DNA of 64,000 nucleotides, from contig NC_089422.1 in assembly GCF_013426205.1 (NCBI RefSeq), positions 8,769,001 to 8,833,000 on the forward strand. Reading direction: 5' to 3'. Position numbers and translations under genes: made by a program. This DNA comes from Metarhizium brunneum (taxonomy: Eukaryota; Ascomycota; Sordariomycetes; Hypocreales; Clavicipitaceae). Each line of letters opens with the position of its first letter. The stretch's first letter is position 1. Of the stretch, positions 42,868 to 53,228 are shown one piece after another. The notes under the pieces are model-generated. The model was not told where the DNA came from. It ran no database searches and was given only the letters and a program-made list of their open reading frames with translations.

Positions 42868-44868
42868 CTACTCCTTGGGCGGCCAGATAACCGCCCCAGA
42901 ATTATCCCTACACTTACGGGCTCTCAAGTCCCACGAAAACCTGCAAGTTCCACAGACAATTCGTCCTCTCTCGGCCTCCGCTGCAATCTGCCTCCTTTGG
43001 CACGTCATGTCATTGCCGCCGCGACATTTTTCCGATGGGTGTAGAGGCTTGATGCTGGGCAAGTGCTGCGGCGGCCAGATCAGCATCCCAGCCTCGTCCC
43101 TACATTTGCTGCCCTCCGGATCCCAATACTTCCCGCAAGCTTTGCAGACAGCTTGACCTGTCTCGCGCTGTGCCGTCGTCTGCCCTCCTTCGCACTGGAT
43201 TCGGCCGGCTCCAGCGCTACACGTTTTGAATGGCCAGAGCAGCACGCCCGCCGCATCTCTGCATTTGCCCTCGTCGGGGTACCAGTTGGAGCCGCAAATA
43301 CCGCAGACAGCCTGTCCTGTCTGGAGCTGCGCCGCCGTTTGTTCGCCTCCACACTTGGTGCTGTCATGATGGGTACACGTCGATTCAGCGGGTGGCTCTC
43401 GTGGCCAGAGAATTGCCCCCGTCTTGTCCTTACACTGGCCATCTTGAGGGGACCACGCCAGCCCGCAAACGCCACAGGCAGCACGTCCTATTTCGAGCTC
43501 TGCTGCCGTGGGCATCTCAAGCTCCATTGCCTTTTTACGGACCTTGGTACAAGCATCCTTCAGGTTCGTCTTGAGCTGTTGCTCGTCTGGCGGGGTCTCG
43601 TCAACGCGTTCGCAGGTGCGGAGAACGTCGTTGACGCTAATCAACCGCATCTTATTTCTCTTCCCGTATGATAGGAGCTGCAGGTCTTGTGGCCGCCGCC
43701 TTGGGCCCTCCAGTATCCAAAAGACCCGCTTAAAGAAGTTGATCAGCGCTGCCTGGTTGTCATTACCGCTGATGTCGTTCCGTCGCGGCCCTCCAATATA
43801 CTCCTGGAACCCGTTAATACTGTCGTCAAGCTCTTTCACAGCCCACCCAATCGGGTGATCCCACTGGCGCAGCTGGTTCAGCACGTTACGCAAATAGGGA
43901 GCCAGAACATTGAATCCCACCAATGTGCCCGCCTTTGCGTACACGCGGAAACTAGTTGCGAGTGATTTTGGCTTCGCCGGGTCTATCGGCCCACTGGGAG
44001 AAGTCTTTGGCTTGGTCGGTTTGCTTTGCGGCTGGCCAAGCTGCTTTATGCAATTGTCGTTGCCGTTGCCGGTACATACCGCCTCAATCATGTCGTCCAG
44101 ACTTTTGCTCACAGGCAGTGTCTTGAATTGCTTCCAAGTGTCCTCGTCCCAAGCTGTAGACAGTCGAGGGAACCCAGCGAGCTGTGGTGCCACGCCATTA
44201 CCTCTTAGCTTTTGGAAGTTTGGGCTGAAGTGTGGGTTCCTGTGAAAGTGCTTCAACTGCCCCCTCCGCAGCTTGTCTTGAGTTTTCTTTCCGACTTTGG
44301 GGTCAGCAAAGTCATGCTTATATGTGACTTCCCACCAGCCTTCAATCTGCTCAAATGGGATAAAGCCAATAGCTGCATGCTCGGTTTGCGCGGGGTATGG
44401 TGAGTATTTCCCAAGAGATCGATTTACATCAACCATCCTTTTGTCGGCGTGGATCTTATAAATGTAGCCCTTCTCGACTGGATCTTCGTCGTTGACAGCG
44501 AATGTAAGGGATGTGGCCGGGTCGGCACTCGTCGAGACATAACGTGTAAACGGAGCCGTGTCTCCAGCCGCATGACGAAACAGGCTGCTGCCGTCTTCCA
44601 ATTCTTCCCAGGACAGTTTATCCCCTGAGAGTATCCTCTGCATGCCCCTCGAGTAAAACCCCCCATCCTTTTGAACTTCTTTTGGGGTTCTCTGTATCTC
44701 GCCGCGGTAGACGTGTCGCGGAAATTCATCATCGAATCCTCCGGATTCAGTGTCTACGCCGCGACGCTCAAGTGTCGGTTCGAAGCTGTGTCCTGGCTTC
44801 AAGTGGCCCTGACACAACCCAAACAGCAGCAGCGGCGCGGCTATCGAGACCCAGGGACTCGCCTTCAT
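42868..44868 (-). CDS. Secreted heat-labile-enterotoxin-A-like ADP-ribosyltransferase with four cysteine repeats
   Basis: A single exon of 666 residues from the ATG at 44868. The frame is open 19 codons further, but this start gives a clean signal peptide (MKASPWVSIAAPLLLFGLCQG). The N-terminal third is an enterotoxin_a-type ADP-ribosyltransferase: VYRGE with the NAD-binding arginine (about R55), YVSTSADP with the S-T-S motif (112-114), and YPAQTEHAAIGFIPF, where E163 aligns with the catalytic glutamate and the residue two before it is glutamine. The C-terminus (461-666) holds four repeats of C-x2-C-x10-C-(K/R)-D followed by an (I/L)-WP ending. Such genes are expanded in insect-pathogenic Hypocreales and are presumed virulence or defence factors; the host target here is unknown. 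It lies beside copy B of the inverted-repeat element. Confidence 0.88.
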   Translation of the reverse strand: MKASPWVSIAAPLLLFGLCQGHLKPGHSFEPTLERRGVDTESGGFDDEFPRHVYRGEIQRTPKEVQKDGGFYSRGMQRILSGDKLSWEELEDGSSLFRHAAGDTAPFTRYVSTSADPATSLTFAVNDEDPVEKGYIYKIHADKRMVDVNRSLGKYSPYPAQTEHAAIGFIPFEQIEGWWEVTYKHDFADPKVGKKTQDKLRRGQLKHFHRNPHFSPNFQKLRGNGVAPQLAGFPRLSTAWDEDTWKQFKTLPVSKSLDDMIEAVCTGNGNDNCIKQLGQPQSKPTKPKTSPSGPIDPAKPKSLATSFRVYAKAGTLVGFNVLAPYLRNVLNQLRQWDHPIGWAVKELDDSINGFQEYIGGPRRNDISGNDNQAALINFFKRVFWILEGPRRRPQDLQLLSYGKRNKMRLISVNDVLRTCERVDETPPDEQQLKTNLKDACTKVRKKAMELEMPTAAELEIGRAACGVCGLAWSPQDGQCKDKTGAILWPREPPAESTCTHHDSTKCGGEQTAAQLQTGQAVCGICGSNWYPDEGKCRDAAGVLLWPFKTCSAGAGRIQCEGGQTTAQRETGQAVCKACGKYWDPEGSKCRDEAGMLIWPPQHLPSIKPLHPSEKCRGGNDMTCQRRQIAAEAERGRIVCGTCRFSWDLRARKCRDNSGAVIWPPKE

Positions 44869-47634
44869 CGTGAAAGAATTGCTCAAGAAATCCCTATCGC
44901 AACAGGGCCGCGGTGGCACTGGCAAGTACCCAAGTTAAAAGGTGGCTGTTTGCTTTTCGCAGCGTAAATTGTAAAGGAAGCGTAGCCATCGCAAGCATTA
45001 TATAGTGTACAAAGTATGCAGTCGCAACACAATATCAGGGCCACGCCCTCATCTTTTCCCCTACCCATCTCGAAGGATGTAAGCGAAGAAGGAACTCGAA
45101 AAGTGGGGGCATGGTAGGAATTCTCCGGAGATACTTGAATTACTACTGGGGTTGTGATCCGTTACCCAAGTCAAAAACTGATGATTGTATCTATTGATGC
45201 TCTCGTGTGTTCTTGCCGACGGGGGGGAGACTTTCTTGCCCCTGCCAGGTTACACCAGCGGATGCAGCTATGGCTGTAGCCCGTAAGTGATCCTACGCTT
45301 AAATGTCTGGTTGACAAGGAGTGGAATATTCAAATTCCATCCATGTGACGTTGTGAGGGCACGAGCAAGGTCGGGTGAGACTTGGATGAAGCGATTGCTC
45401 ACAAGAACAGGAAGGGCTTCCCAAGAAAGCCCCGAGCCGAGCTATCCGAGTCCTAAAGTGGGGCCGTTTCCTTGCAATCCAGTTACGACAAGAAAACGGT
45501 GATGTAATGCTATAAGAGGAGTTGTAGCTGAATCAAGGCATGACTCCAAGCCCTCTATGTGCACTTATTACATCGTCTCTATAACCCTAGAACAACAGCA
45601 AAAGAAGTCAATTAAACTTTTACGTTTTTTTACAGCTACCTTAACCAGCCACCCTTTACTTCCATGCAAATAATGATGTAAGCATCGTGCAAGCACTCTA
45701 TTAACACAACATGTCGGCTGTACTTGAGCCAGAAAACTGCAACAGACCACGTAGGAAGAATACGTTGGTAATATTGAAAACCAAATATTACATGGATTAT
45801 TGCACATTAGAATAACCCGAGTGTGTCTACTAGCCAAAACTTTGGATATGACAATAGCTCAGTGAGGGCTTCAAGCAATAACTTCCTTTGTCTAACAACA
45901 CTCTTTGATGTAGGAAGTCCTTTGTTTGTCTCAAGACTTGCCTAGGTAGTTAACTAAAAGGCTTTATTCATACAAGAAGTGGTGCGAACCTTTTGCCCTG
46001 GGTCCCGTGATCGTAGCCCTTGTGTAACCGTAGACACTTGGCACGCTTAGAATCCCTGGTGCCAATACGAAGATACTTGACACCATGTAAAACAACAATA
46101 CGCTGTGGAGAAAGGTGCTATTGCGGACATTCAAAGGCCAAGAACGACAGAATAGGTAGTTCTAGACAAAGGATATAATAGTTGTAATAGGGCTAGTTGT
46201 ATGGAGCACTATCCTAGAGGATGGCTTTTGAAGGATGAAGACCCTATTAAACTGTCAATATCTTGAAAGGATTCCTCCGACACATCTGCTCCCCACTGCG
46301 GTGCTGGTTCCACGGGTCACAAGGGACTCGGGAGTGGGACATGGCACGAGTAGGGTGTTGCAAATAAACTTGATACATGGAATAACACAACAACCGGTGT
46401 TAATGCTAGAAGAGTGTGCGTTACACTGGGACTCACGGAAAAAGGAATATGTGGACTAATAGTCCGAAACGAAGACGCGTGATTCATGACAGTTTTGATT
46501 TTTTAAACGCATTGTGAGGAGAATGCTCTACGTGAACAAGGGTGAACACATGTATACTAACTTTTCCTTAATAAACCGCGGAAAATTAGGGCTCGTCTTC
46601 ACACGATTGTCAGACAGACTTGACTCTATGAAAACGCACCCAACTCTCAATCCGCACGCACTCTCCCACATTCAGCCACATTGCATCCGACATCACCTGG
46701 TGAGCAATTCAGGATAAGCAATCTAATCAAACTTTTCGAATAATGTGTTAAAGTGTGAGACCTAGTTACTATAGAGTTCTTCTGCAGATTTCTTTTCCAA
46801 GGGGTGTAAGTTGCACGAGGCTTATTCAGCCAGAAGCGTGTTACAAACCTACAAATTAATTACATCATAAAAGAGAAGAACTAGAAGCTCTTAAGGAGAT
46901 GGTTATTAATTTGTATAGTTTATGCTCAGGGGCAGATTATAAGACCTTCATTTGGTGGCGTCATTGCATCGGCGTCAGTCGAGTGCACTTCAATGGTTAC
47001 AAGGGGGCTGAAATAGTCTCCTCCCGACCTTATGTTGTCCCATTTCCTTGACAGCAACGACCCTATGTAATATGAGCCTTGTTATACTATAAGAAAATTG
47101 AACTTCTTAGTTTCTTCGTGTTTCCGTGTCCCTTTTCCTATTCACGAGTTCTGCAGTTGTTGCAAAATGCCCCCGTACTTGGGAGCTGTACTTGAGAGTT
47201 GACCCTGGCTGAAATTGAGTGACATTATTGGCTGAGAATCGCTCCAGTTAACGATATCGCGTATTATTGTGGCTGGATGTGACTGAAAGGGGATCGGGTG
47301 CGTTTTGATAGAGTCTGTCATTGTTAATTTTGTGCGGATAGTGGATGACGGTTTAAAGCTACTGGACGGAAATAGAAAAGCCAATATACGTGGCGGATAG
47401 AGCTTTTAGTTTGGGTAACGCTGCCAAGGAACCTCCGTTCAAGGACCGACGTTGGTTTCACGGTAAAAGAGATTTTGCAGAGTCCCAACAGATGGGCAAG
47501 AAGAAAGGAATTGAAACCGCGCAACGCGGCAATAAGAAGACGGCCGCGCAGCCTCGGCATCGTAGGGGCGCAAGTATTAAATTTTAACGAACCTAAGCAA
47601 TGCTCAGTTCCTCACAAGTTGCACAAGGTACTTG
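44869..47634. other. Gene-poor, lower-GC stretch between toxin-like genes
   Basis: About 2.8 kb, visibly more AT-rich than the housekeeping regions, with no frame that reads as a protein family. A 60-codon frame at about 46860-47055 on the plus strand looks peptide-like but matches nothing I know. It may be decayed transposon or gene sequence. Confidence 0.35.
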
Positions 47635-48436
47635 TCAATCCGCCTTCTTGACATAGAATGAAAAAAGAGGGTCTTCATTGCCCTGCTTAGACATGTCCAA
47701 CTCGATAGTACCCAACCCAGATAGGGAATAGACATCGACTCTGTTGTCGAACATGCCCGTTACTTGCTTCGGGAAAACCCACAGCTCGCTCAACTTATCG
47801 TACCCTGCAGGCATGCAGCGACCCATGACACATACATAATCTAATTCTTTTGGGTTCTCCCCAAACAAGAGCCTGGCACTGCCAGCAACCTGACCAAAGT
47901 TGAAGGCTTGGAAGCTGAAACGCGGCTTCTCCCCTGGCTTGTCGTCGACGTCTGTCATTGTGGGAATAGGGTTAGCGCTAGGGACAGTTGGCCAGGGACC
48001 ATGTATCTTGGGGTCACTCTCACAGTGAGTGTAGAGGTTGTCCTTCACGCGAAGACGTCGTCCGAAATATGTCAAACTTTCTTGAGTGAACCCTTCCCCG
48101 ACTAGTTAGCGCCAAGCTCGACGGGAAACCGCCATGTTACTTACCAAGACTTTCAGATGGAAATCATGAGGGCTTGGGTATTGCGGTCTTGTCGCCGCGT
48201 GATCTGGCTTCGCAATGACTTTGGCAACCTGAACTGGTCGTTAGGAGCGCGCGCAAAGTCACAGCGGGCATGTGCTTTGGAGATACCCAGTCCTTATACC
48301 CCGCCACCACATTACTTGCTTCCACATCTAAAGATGCCTTACTCCTTCTGCCGTCTACGTAGTGATTTTCATCAACTGTAGTAACCCAGGTTGGAGACGG
48401 AGATGAAACGCTTAGTTCGTAGGATGGGAGTAGCAT
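47635..48436 (-). CDS. Uncharacterised protein, possibly truncated at its N-terminus
   Basis: Two open parts are visible. The upstream part (48436 down to about 48229) reads MLLPSYELSVSSPSPTWV onward, and the downstream part (48092-47635) contains YFGRRLRVKDNLYTHCES and ends with FSFYVKKAD. A weak GT donor at 48228 and an acceptor ending at 48093 would join them in phase to about 221 residues. However, an alternative frame inside this intron also looks protein-like (up to a better donor, LKVL|GTAAGT), so a frameshift is possible. The upstream frame stays open past its first ATG to about 48493, where it meets the aegerolysin remnant on the other strand, so the true N-terminus may be missing. 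The family was not recognised. Confidence 0.4.
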
Positions 48437-48493
48437 ACTCGCACGGAGAGCAGTCTGAATGGAAAGGTATTTGGTGAAGTCGATGGCAACTGA

Positions 48494-48754
48494 CCAGCTG
48501 GAAAGAGATGTACTGTCTCCTCATGCGGTCGAGAGAATGCATCATGGGGAACTCAAAGAGATCTTGACCTCTATGACGGCAATACTAAGATCTGCAAGGT
48601 CTACTGGGACTGTCCTTGGGGAAAATCCACAAATACAGCGCGGATTCTGGACTATGATCCCTCAACTTCTGATTATGCTGTTGTTCTTGGACCTTACAAT
48701 ACCAGTGGTGGTGCTCTTGGCAGAGTCGATATCACAGTGTCAAAACTAGGTTAA
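48494..48754 (+). pseudogene. Aegerolysin (Asp-hemolysin family) remnant, 5'-truncated
   Basis: This 86-residue frame has no start codon but carries the hallmark aegerolysin core: SSCGREN, a LYDGNTKIC segment, and YWDCPWG, ending ALGRVDITVSKLG and a TAA. That is about the C-terminal two-thirds of the 130-140-residue family. Upstream, the same frame is closed at once by TGA (48491-48493) and again by TAG (48431-48433), and no N-terminal exon was found. Full-length members are small secreted beta-sandwich proteins that bind membrane lipids and often act with a MACPF partner; no MACPF gene is seen here. The break lies where the minus-strand gene begins. It is most likely a dead copy, unless an unseen exon rescues it. 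Confidence 0.75.
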
Positions 48755-50094
48755 CCACATGGATGCGCGCGAGGGGCCTCAGTGTGGGTTTTGTCCTGAG
48801 CGAGTTGGGGTTTCCCACATCTTTTTTGCAAATGCAGAGGTCTGGTTCTGCTGTACGGATAGGCAATTTATACTTGAGGCGTCTTTTTACCGTCGTGCGC
48901 ACCTTGCCAGGCATGGTGTCATAAAGAAGCGGTGTAATAGTAGACATTGCTTCTGCCAGTACAAACTTTCATTTTGGAAACCAAATATATTAGGCGGCCG
49001 AAGCTGGCATCTTGGCGTCGCCTTGAAGCAGTGGCATAATAATAATAATATGTTCCGGGCCAGCCACGACGACTATCTTGTAGTATACATGAATATACTA
49101 TAATACAAAGAGTCATGGTTGAGTACTTGATCTACACGGCCCAATACGTCGAGCCGAGAATCCGTCAAGCACTTGCTAAACGCTGCCACTATCCTCCTTC
49201 GTTGGTCCTGGCTGTCGTCCAGGAGAGCCGTGGTAAGAAGCAACGGGCCGTGAATGGGGAAGGAGGTGCCTCGTACTCTGTGCAAACATAAACAGAGGCA
49301 TCCCACGTTTGTGTCGGAACCTTTTCTTCTTTTCTTCTTCTTCTCAAATCGGACCGTCGCCAGAATGGATGTCGTTATCGCCAGCAGTGTTTGCGCGTAG
49401 TGCATTTTTATACTTGCGCTCCTCACCTATCTCGGCTCGGAAAACCTCACACGGCTCACGGACCGACTCTTACGCTTGTTACACTTTATGACGCCTCGCT
49501 TGCCGGCCGTTCGAACCTGCGTCTCCAAGCGGTGCGTGTCCGGCCCCCTCTCCCCAGCGCTGACTTTTGTTTAGGGAGCCATTCCAGTAGGGCTCGTCAA
49601 ATAATTACTGGGGGAGGGCCTGGGACTAGGGCCTGAACCAGCGCTTGTACCTCACCGTGGTGGTTCAGTCCAGTAGCCTGCTGAAGTCAAGTACGTAGTC
49701 TCAAGGTACCAGACTACAGTGGGTGAAGCCAACACAAGCAGTCGTGCTCGGCTCTGCAGACCAAAAAGGCAAGTTTTTCTCCAGATGCACAAATGGACAC
49801 GTCTGATGGCTAACCATTCTATTCTTGGACTCGTGCTTTCTTTCAATGTGCCGCCGCTTGATGGTGTCGCTCTCCTGTCGTCATCTGCTGTACCAAGACC
49901 CACCACATTTGAAGCCATTCACAAAGCTACGAGAACTTATTCTACATTTTACTTTCTGCGAATCGCACCAAGGCTACGCGGGTGCAAGCCGGTCTTTTTG
50001 TGGCTTTCCTTCAAGATTGTCCCAAGGCAACATAAAAGGACAAGGCTTCTCTCCCCCCGTCCTTCGCCTACAAAGCAAACCAGACCCGGCCGAG
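48755..50094. other. Intergenic, nothing recognised
   Basis: The stretch holds an (AAT)n microsatellite at about 49037-49049. The frame open upstream of the F-box gene (from 49825) is probably 5' UTR. No other feature was supported. Confidence 0.35.
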
Positions 50095-51114
50095 ATGAAG
50101 CTCCTGAAGCGCTTGTTCTGCCGTGGTACGACAACCAGGCATAAAAGACCACCCCAAGATGCTGCCGCGCTGCTAAATATGCCCATTGAAGTTATCCTTC
50201 TCATCATTGATCAACTGCCTCGACAAAGCTTATACACGCTTGCTCAGTCGTGCTACGCTTTACAAACTATTATTCAAGAGCATTACCTCAACGCCATCGG
50301 TTCCTCGCAACATCGGACTCAATCTCTTGATTTTTTCGGCTGTCTCTCCAATGAACTCCTCAACTACTTAGTCTGCGACAGGTGTATCGAGTTCCATGCT
50401 GGAAAATATAGCAATTTCCCTCGGGGCCCATGGCACGAATATCAACTCAATACCATGATGCCGGGTTGTAAGCGTTCAACGCGCTGCATGTGTCATGGCT
50501 GCCACCCTCCTCATCTCTGCTCATGTTATCGGCGCGACATCAATCACGTCCCAAAGCAGCACGTCGAGCTTGTGCTCACGTACACGGATCGGCCGCCCGT
50601 CTTGCACGATACAGTATACCATGGCAAGGTGTTCGTTGAACACCGGCGTGCAAACCCCTTGGAATGCAGGCTCCCCAAGATGGTACCAGTGCCCCCCCAG
50701 CCGTCTACAACATTAAAGTATCGCTACACTATTATATCCCGAGTGGTGCGAGGCAGGCTTCTGCTTTTCCGCCAAATTCGATGGGCGAATGTCCATCCGA
50801 ACGACCTCCCAGCAATCTTCGTCCTGCACTTTGTTCCATGCGCCGTCTTGGCGACGCAAGGGAGGTGGATGCTGGAAGCTCTGCGCCGCATGATTTTCGC
50901 GACGAGGACGAAATACGGACCAATTATAAAATGCCCCCATTGCATGGCCGAGTACAGCTACTGGTATACTGGAGGGAGTGGCATCAGCCGCATTTGGCAA
51001 GACCTTGGCAGCGCCGATGACCCGAGGCATGTCTGCTGCACCGACATGGTTTCGGACAGAGAAAGGGCCTATAGGGAAGCAGGGAGTATTGCCGAGCTTT
51101 TTGGACCGATATAG
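50095..51114 (+). CDS. F-box-like protein
   Basis: A single exon of 339 residues from the ATG at 50095 (MKLLKRLFCRGTTTRHK). The open frame begins 90 codons earlier, but that part lacks domain character. An F-box-like motif sits at about residues 24-65 (LLNMPIEVILLIIDQLPRQS followed by LAQSCYALQTII). The remainder is typical of fungal F-box-like proteins, with a cysteine-rich stretch (CKRSTRCMCHGC, HLCSCYRRD) and a late CPHC motif. The role is presumed to be substrate recognition in an SCF ubiquitin ligase, or an orphan paralogue of this large fungal family. Confidence 0.7.
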   Translation: MKLLKRLFCRGTTTRHKRPPQDAAALLNMPIEVILLIIDQLPRQSLYTLAQSCYALQTIIQEHYLNAIGSSQHRTQSLDFFGCLSNELLNYLVCDRCIEFHAGKYSNFPRGPWHEYQLNTMMPGCKRSTRCMCHGCHPPHLCSCYRRDINHVPKQHVELVLTYTDRPPVLHDTVYHGKVFVEHRRANPLECRLPKMVPVPPQPSTTLKYRYTIISRVVRGRLLLFRQIRWANVHPNDLPAIFVLHFVPCAVLATQGRWMLEALRRMIFATRTKYGPIIKCPHCMAEYSYWYTGGSGISRIWQDLGSADDPRHVCCTDMVSDRERAYREAGSIAELFGPI

Positions 51115-51470
51115 TTAATCTTTGGGGCAAAAGAAGGCAAAGACGGGCGCAGAGACACTGGAGCACAAGAAATCAAACCATTCGAGTTCTGCGAGACATT
51201 CTGTTTTTATCCGTAATTGCTGTGCCTTCATCGGAAACTGGCTACATTATGCCCCGTCCATGATTTTGACTATTTTCGGTGACTCGTTTCCCAAGCTGCA
51301 TGTCAGCTCTGGCACATGCCTCCATCTTTCTGATCCTCTCCAAACGAGGCCGCATGCAAATAGACGCCTCGCTGTGATAATGACTACACAACAGAAATGA
51401 AAAATACAGTAATTACCGCTCGGTACTTTGGCAGCATCAGTTCTCCATCAGACAAAACTGGTTGGCCCGC
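51115..51470. other. Intergenic between convergent genes
   Basis: About 356 bases of 3' UTR sequence. No other feature. Confidence 0.4.
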
Positions 51471-53228
51471 TCAGCCAAGGGCACTCCTGTACGAAGCCAC
51501 ATCTGCACATCTCGGGCTAATATGCGTCCACAACTCATCCTGTTCAGTGTAATCATGGAGTCCATTGCCCAGCGCGTCTCCTTCGACAGCGTTACACATC
51601 AGTGTCCGCCAAAGCCTTCGACACCACGCCTTGAATCTCTTTGAAAACTCGTTGGGAATCTTGAGCCTCACCGCCACCCACTTGTACTCCGGGGCGTGGT
51701 CCTCTATCAGCGCCTCCTCCGGCTCACTCGGTGCCGGCGCCGACAGCAACAGATCCTCGTCGGCCCACGTCTTGTGTTTGATGTGTCCAGGCGGCAGGGT
51801 GAGGCTGAGAAACTCCAGCGACGTTGCGACGGTAAGAGAACAAGCCCGCAGCGGGTTCACCATTGACTTCATGAAGAACGACATCCAGTGGGGGTACAGC
51901 ACCGCAAAGTCGGTCATGGCGAGATGCGTGGAGCCCACGATGGTGAGCATCCAGCACAGGGTCTTGGATTCACGCGCCTCCTGGCAAAACCCGACGACGC
52001 GTTCGAAATTCTCCTTCCAGTGCATGAACGCCTCTGACGATATGGCAATGATGGGCTTGGCTACAATGTTCCCAGGGCCGTCGCCCCGGGCAGGAGTTCC
52101 CTGGCCCCAGGCGTCGAGAATGACGCCCTGTCCCAGCCACGCGAGAGACTGGTCTCGACAGAGTTGGATCGTGGTTGCGCCTCCAAACGAGTGGCCCATG
52201 GCGGTGACCTTGTCGAGAAACATGCTCCCCTTCCAGCTGTCCCACGTGATGCCCGTGAGCCCCCTGGAGCTGGAGCCGATGTTGCCCTTCTTGCGCAAGT
52301 TGAGGCGCGCGACGTCGTGCCCCCTGCCGCCGTTGATGAGCGAGAGCACATGGTACGCCTCTTTGATCTCTTCCAGCCTGAGCTCGATCTGCGCGTTGCG
52401 GAGGTGTCTGTCCACGCCGCGGGGGTTGTGTGGAGACGTGTCTTGGGCATTGTCCTTGGGCAAGATGTAGTCCATGATGTAGTACGGGTTGACGCCGCGC
52501 TTCGTCTTACGCTCAACCTTTTTCTTCCTAGCTCCGGCCCCGGCCTCAGACCCGTGCTCCTCGTCGTTGCCGGATACGATTTCCGCCGTTGAAGACTCAA
52601 TCTCCGTTGCGCTGACATTCTCAGGCAGGTTGACCAGTGTCCTCGCGCCGCTTCCGTCCCTATGCTCGACCGCGACCACGATGAAGCCGAAGCTAGCTAG
52701 TTCGCCGCATATCGTGCTGTAGCACAGCCTCGACCCCCCCAGCCCATGGCTGAATATGATGACGGGAAACGTGGGCTTCTCCGAATCGCAGCCGTCTTTT
52801 CCGCCGTCCTCCTTGTCGCAAGCCACATCTTCTTTGGGACCATTCTCCGCCCAGGAGTCTGCCAACTGGGCGTTTCGAAAGGCAGGCAGCTTTGTAAAGA
52901 GCGACGTGCAAGCCAGATATCCCGTGACTGGGGCCGCGGGGATATTGAGAAACTTTGCGTATCCCTTGGAAGTGGCGATCCTGGGCGCAGGCATCCAATT
53001 GACGCGCCGGAGGTTGTGCGCACCGCCTGAGGCTTGGATGGTCTTTTCGACGTCGCAGGGGTAGTATATGCCCATGAGGACGGTGTCCAGGCGCAGCACT
53101 GGCTTGCCCCCGCGCTTCAGGTTCGATATGGGACGCGGGTTGCGAGCCGGCACCTCGACGTCCATGTAGCCGACGTTGTAGGGGCCGTTGTAGTTGGGCA
53201 GACGGTGGAGGAATCTCTCCCGCAGCGT
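51471..53228 (-). CDS. Platelet-activating-factor acetylhydrolase-like protein (PAF-AH II family)
   Basis: The main frame from the ATG at 53165 gives 564 residues. The frame continues upstream for 21 more conserved-looking codons (LRERFLHRLPNYNGPYNVGY) to an acceptor-like CTAG at 53230-53229, so the real start is probably in an upstream exon. The family N-terminus (GPYNVGYMDVEVPAR), the lid (PVIIFSHGLGGSRLCYS) and the lipase motif GHSFGG with the nucleophile serine are present; STHLAMTDFAVLYP likely carries the catalytic histidine. The enzyme would hydrolyse short acyl chains from phospholipids. No signal peptide is visible. A TAG lies in frame directly before the first conserved codon when read from the nearest upstream ATG, so the 5' structure is unresolved. 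Confidence 0.82.
   Translation of the reverse strand, partial: TLRERFLHRLPNYNGPYNVGYMDVEVPARNPRPISNLKRGGKPVLRLDTVLMGIYYPCDVEKTIQASGGAHNLRRVNWMPAPRIATSKGYAKFLNIPAAPVTGYLACTSLFTKLPAFRNAQLADSWAENGPKEDVACDKEDGGKDGCDSEKPTFPVIIFSHGLGGSRLCYSTICGELASFGFIVVAVEHRDGSGARTLVNLPENVSATEIESSTAEIVSGNDEEHGSEAGAGARKKKVERKTKRGVNPYYIMDYILPKDNAQDTSPHNPRGVDRHLRNAQIELRLEEIKEAYHVLSLINGGRGHDVARLNLRKKGNIGSSSRGLTGITWDSWKGSMFLDKVTAMGHSFGGATTIQLCRDQSLAWLGQGVILDAWGQGTPARGDGPGNIVAKPIIAISSEAFMHWKENFERVVGFCQEARESKTLCWMLTIVGSTHLAMTDFAVLYPHWMSFFMKSMVNPLRACSLTVATSLEFLSLTLPPGHIKHKTWADEDLLLSAPAPSEPEEALIEDHAPEYKWVAVRLKIPNEFSKRFKAWCRRLWRTLMCNAVEGDALGNGLHDYTEQDELWTHISPRCADVASYRSALG

Noticed and set aside
46860..47055. 60-codon peptide-like frame in the gene-poor stretch, considered as a transposase relic
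   Set aside because: No catalytic or helix-turn-helix motif that could be named; too short to support.
48157..48381. Plus-strand frame considered as the missing N-terminal exon of the aegerolysin
   Set aside because: No resemblance to the family N-terminus and no usable splice signals toward the conserved part.
49510..49530. GTTCGAACC piece resembling a tRNA T-loop
   Set aside because: The flanking bases do not form a T-stem and no acceptor or anticodon arms were found.
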